Assembly: GCA_027013265.1 (NCBI GenBank)
Contig: JALUXQ010000230.1
Location: 1-5,660 of the forward strand
Reading direction: 5' to 3'
DNA from: Campylobacteraceae bacterium
GTDB lineage: Bacteria; Campylobacterota; Campylobacteria; Campylobacterales; Sulfurospirillaceae
DNA: 5,660 bases
Shown: positions 5,079 to 5,660 of the stretch, piece after piece
Layout of the letters: every line of letters starts with the position of its first letter
How positions within the stretch are numbered: position 1 is the first letter of the stretch
The notes under the pieces: model-generated
The model's input: only the letters and a program-made list of their open reading frames with translations
Told to the model about the DNA's origin: nothing
Database searches by the model: none
Translations under genes and position numbers: made by a program

Positions 5079-5660
5079 TTGAAAAAAAAGATAACCAACA
5101 GTATAAAAAGTGAATTAAAAAGAGAGTTTGTCTTGGAGAAGCCAAAGGATCTCTCTTTTGGTCACTATGCTACACCCGTTGCATTTTCTCTTGCAAAAGA
5201 GTTTAGAAAGTCTCCTATGCTAATCGCTGAAGAGTTAGCTAAAAAATTTGAAAAAAATGATATATTTGAAGAGGTAAATGCCCTAAAAGGGTATCTAAAT
5301 TTCAAGTTAAGCGACAGTTTTTTAGATGAGTACACTACTTGGGCGATTTCAAATCAAGAAGAGTTTGCAAAAGCAAAAAATGATAAATCCATCTTACTAG
5401 AATTTGTCAGTGCAAACCCTACGGGACCACTTCATATAGGTCATGCCAGAGGAGCAGTCATAGGTGATACACTGTGTCGACTAGGACAACATCTAGGTTA
5501 CAAAGTGGATAGCGAATACTATGTAAATGATGCAGGAAACCAGATATACCTCTTGGGTCTGTCTATATTTTTATCTGGTGTTGAAAATATCTTGAAAGAA
5601 GAGGTGCAGTGGCCTGATGAGTATTATAGAGGCGAATACATAGTCGATTTGGCAAAAAGA
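5079..5660 (+). CDS. argS: Arginyl-tRNA synthetase, N-terminal 194 residues (3' truncated by window)
   Basis: ArgS charges tRNA-Arg with arginine using ATP in the cytoplasm; it is a class I synthetase. The frame runs open to the window edge. Residues about 1-95 form the ArgS-specific N-terminal tRNA-binding domain (KPKDLSFGHYATPVAFSLAK, 21-40). The catalytic domain follows with EFVSANPTGPLHIGHARGA (108-126), carrying the HIGH motif at 119-122, then YYVNDAGNQIYLLG (147-160). The KMSK loop and anticodon-binding domain lie beyond the window; the family has about 530-580 residues. The start is UUG at 5079: the frame is closed upstream by TAA at 5073-5075, the first in-frame ATG (codon 47) would delete conserved residues, and from memory the C. 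jejuni ArgS N-terminus aligns at the same length. The Shine-Dalgarno is weak (TAAGAA near 5065-5070). It follows tatA by 11 nt and is probably co-transcribed. Confidence 0.95.
   Translation, partial: MKKKITNSIKSELKREFVLEKPKDLSFGHYATPVAFSLAKEFRKSPMLIAEELAKKFEKNDIFEEVNALKGYLNFKLSDSFLDEYTTWAISNQEEFAKAKNDKSILLEFVSANPTGPLHIGHARGAVIGDTLCRLGQHLGYKVDSEYYVNDAGNQIYLLGLSIFLSGVENILKEEVQWPDEYYRGEYIVDLAKR

Noticed and set aside
5069..5080. AATTTAAAATTT before argS as an operator or hairpin
   Set aside because: It is not a perfect palindrome, is only A and T, and such sequences are common by chance in DNA this AT-rich.

Overview
The window is a gene-dense, AT-rich piece of bacterial chromosome with every gene on the + strand. 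The order is rpsB (3' end) - tsf - ABC-type ATPase - fliR - highly acidic protein - gmk - tatA - argS (5' part). From memory, Campylobacterota (Epsilonproteobacteria) show this order, for example Campylobacter jejuni around Cj1175c-Cj1182c, where the gene between fliR and gmk is annotated only as a 'highly acidic protein'. Gene order, lysine- and isoleucine-rich proteins, the long EF-Ts and the promoter style (good -10 boxes, no clear -35) suggest a Campylobacterota member, perhaps a free-living Sulfurimonas-like one. The genus is a guess.

Left part (1-1297): the end of ribosomal protein S2, with a Glu-rich tail containing a 28-nt direct repeat, overlaps the EF-Ts start by one base (TAATG). 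A GC-rich hairpin follows tsf. After it comes an SD-sequestering inverted repeat that resembles the 3' end of 16S rRNA.

Middle part (1298-4182): a complete LolD/FtsE-type ABC ATPase with no permease beside it is followed after 3 nt by fliR, a core membrane subunit of the flagellar type III export gate. A 59-nt gap holds a plausible promoter flanked by two copies of CAATCGTA. It precedes a 471-residue protein that is the most interesting object here. Its N-terminus looks like a CheY-type receiver domain that keeps the phospho-acceptor-position Asp and the Lys-Pro motif but has lost the metal-binding acidic pair. This is followed by about 300 residues of extremely acidic, presumably disordered sequence and a distinct C-terminal segment.

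Right part (4183-5660): guanylate kinase starts 3 nt after the acidic gene, across a hairpin that includes its start codon. A clear extended -10 promoter then precedes tatA, the pore-forming subunit of twin-arginine translocation. ArgS follows from a UUG start and runs off the window.

The genes mix translation (S2, EF-Ts, ArgS), nucleotide supply (Gmk), secretion (FliR, TatA, ABC ATPase) and one uncharacterised acidic protein. Most junctions are 1-nt overlaps or 3-nt gaps, so co-transcription and translational coupling are likely. I saw no mobile element, tRNA, rRNA or CRISPR array, and no intergenic stretch exceeds about 60 bases.
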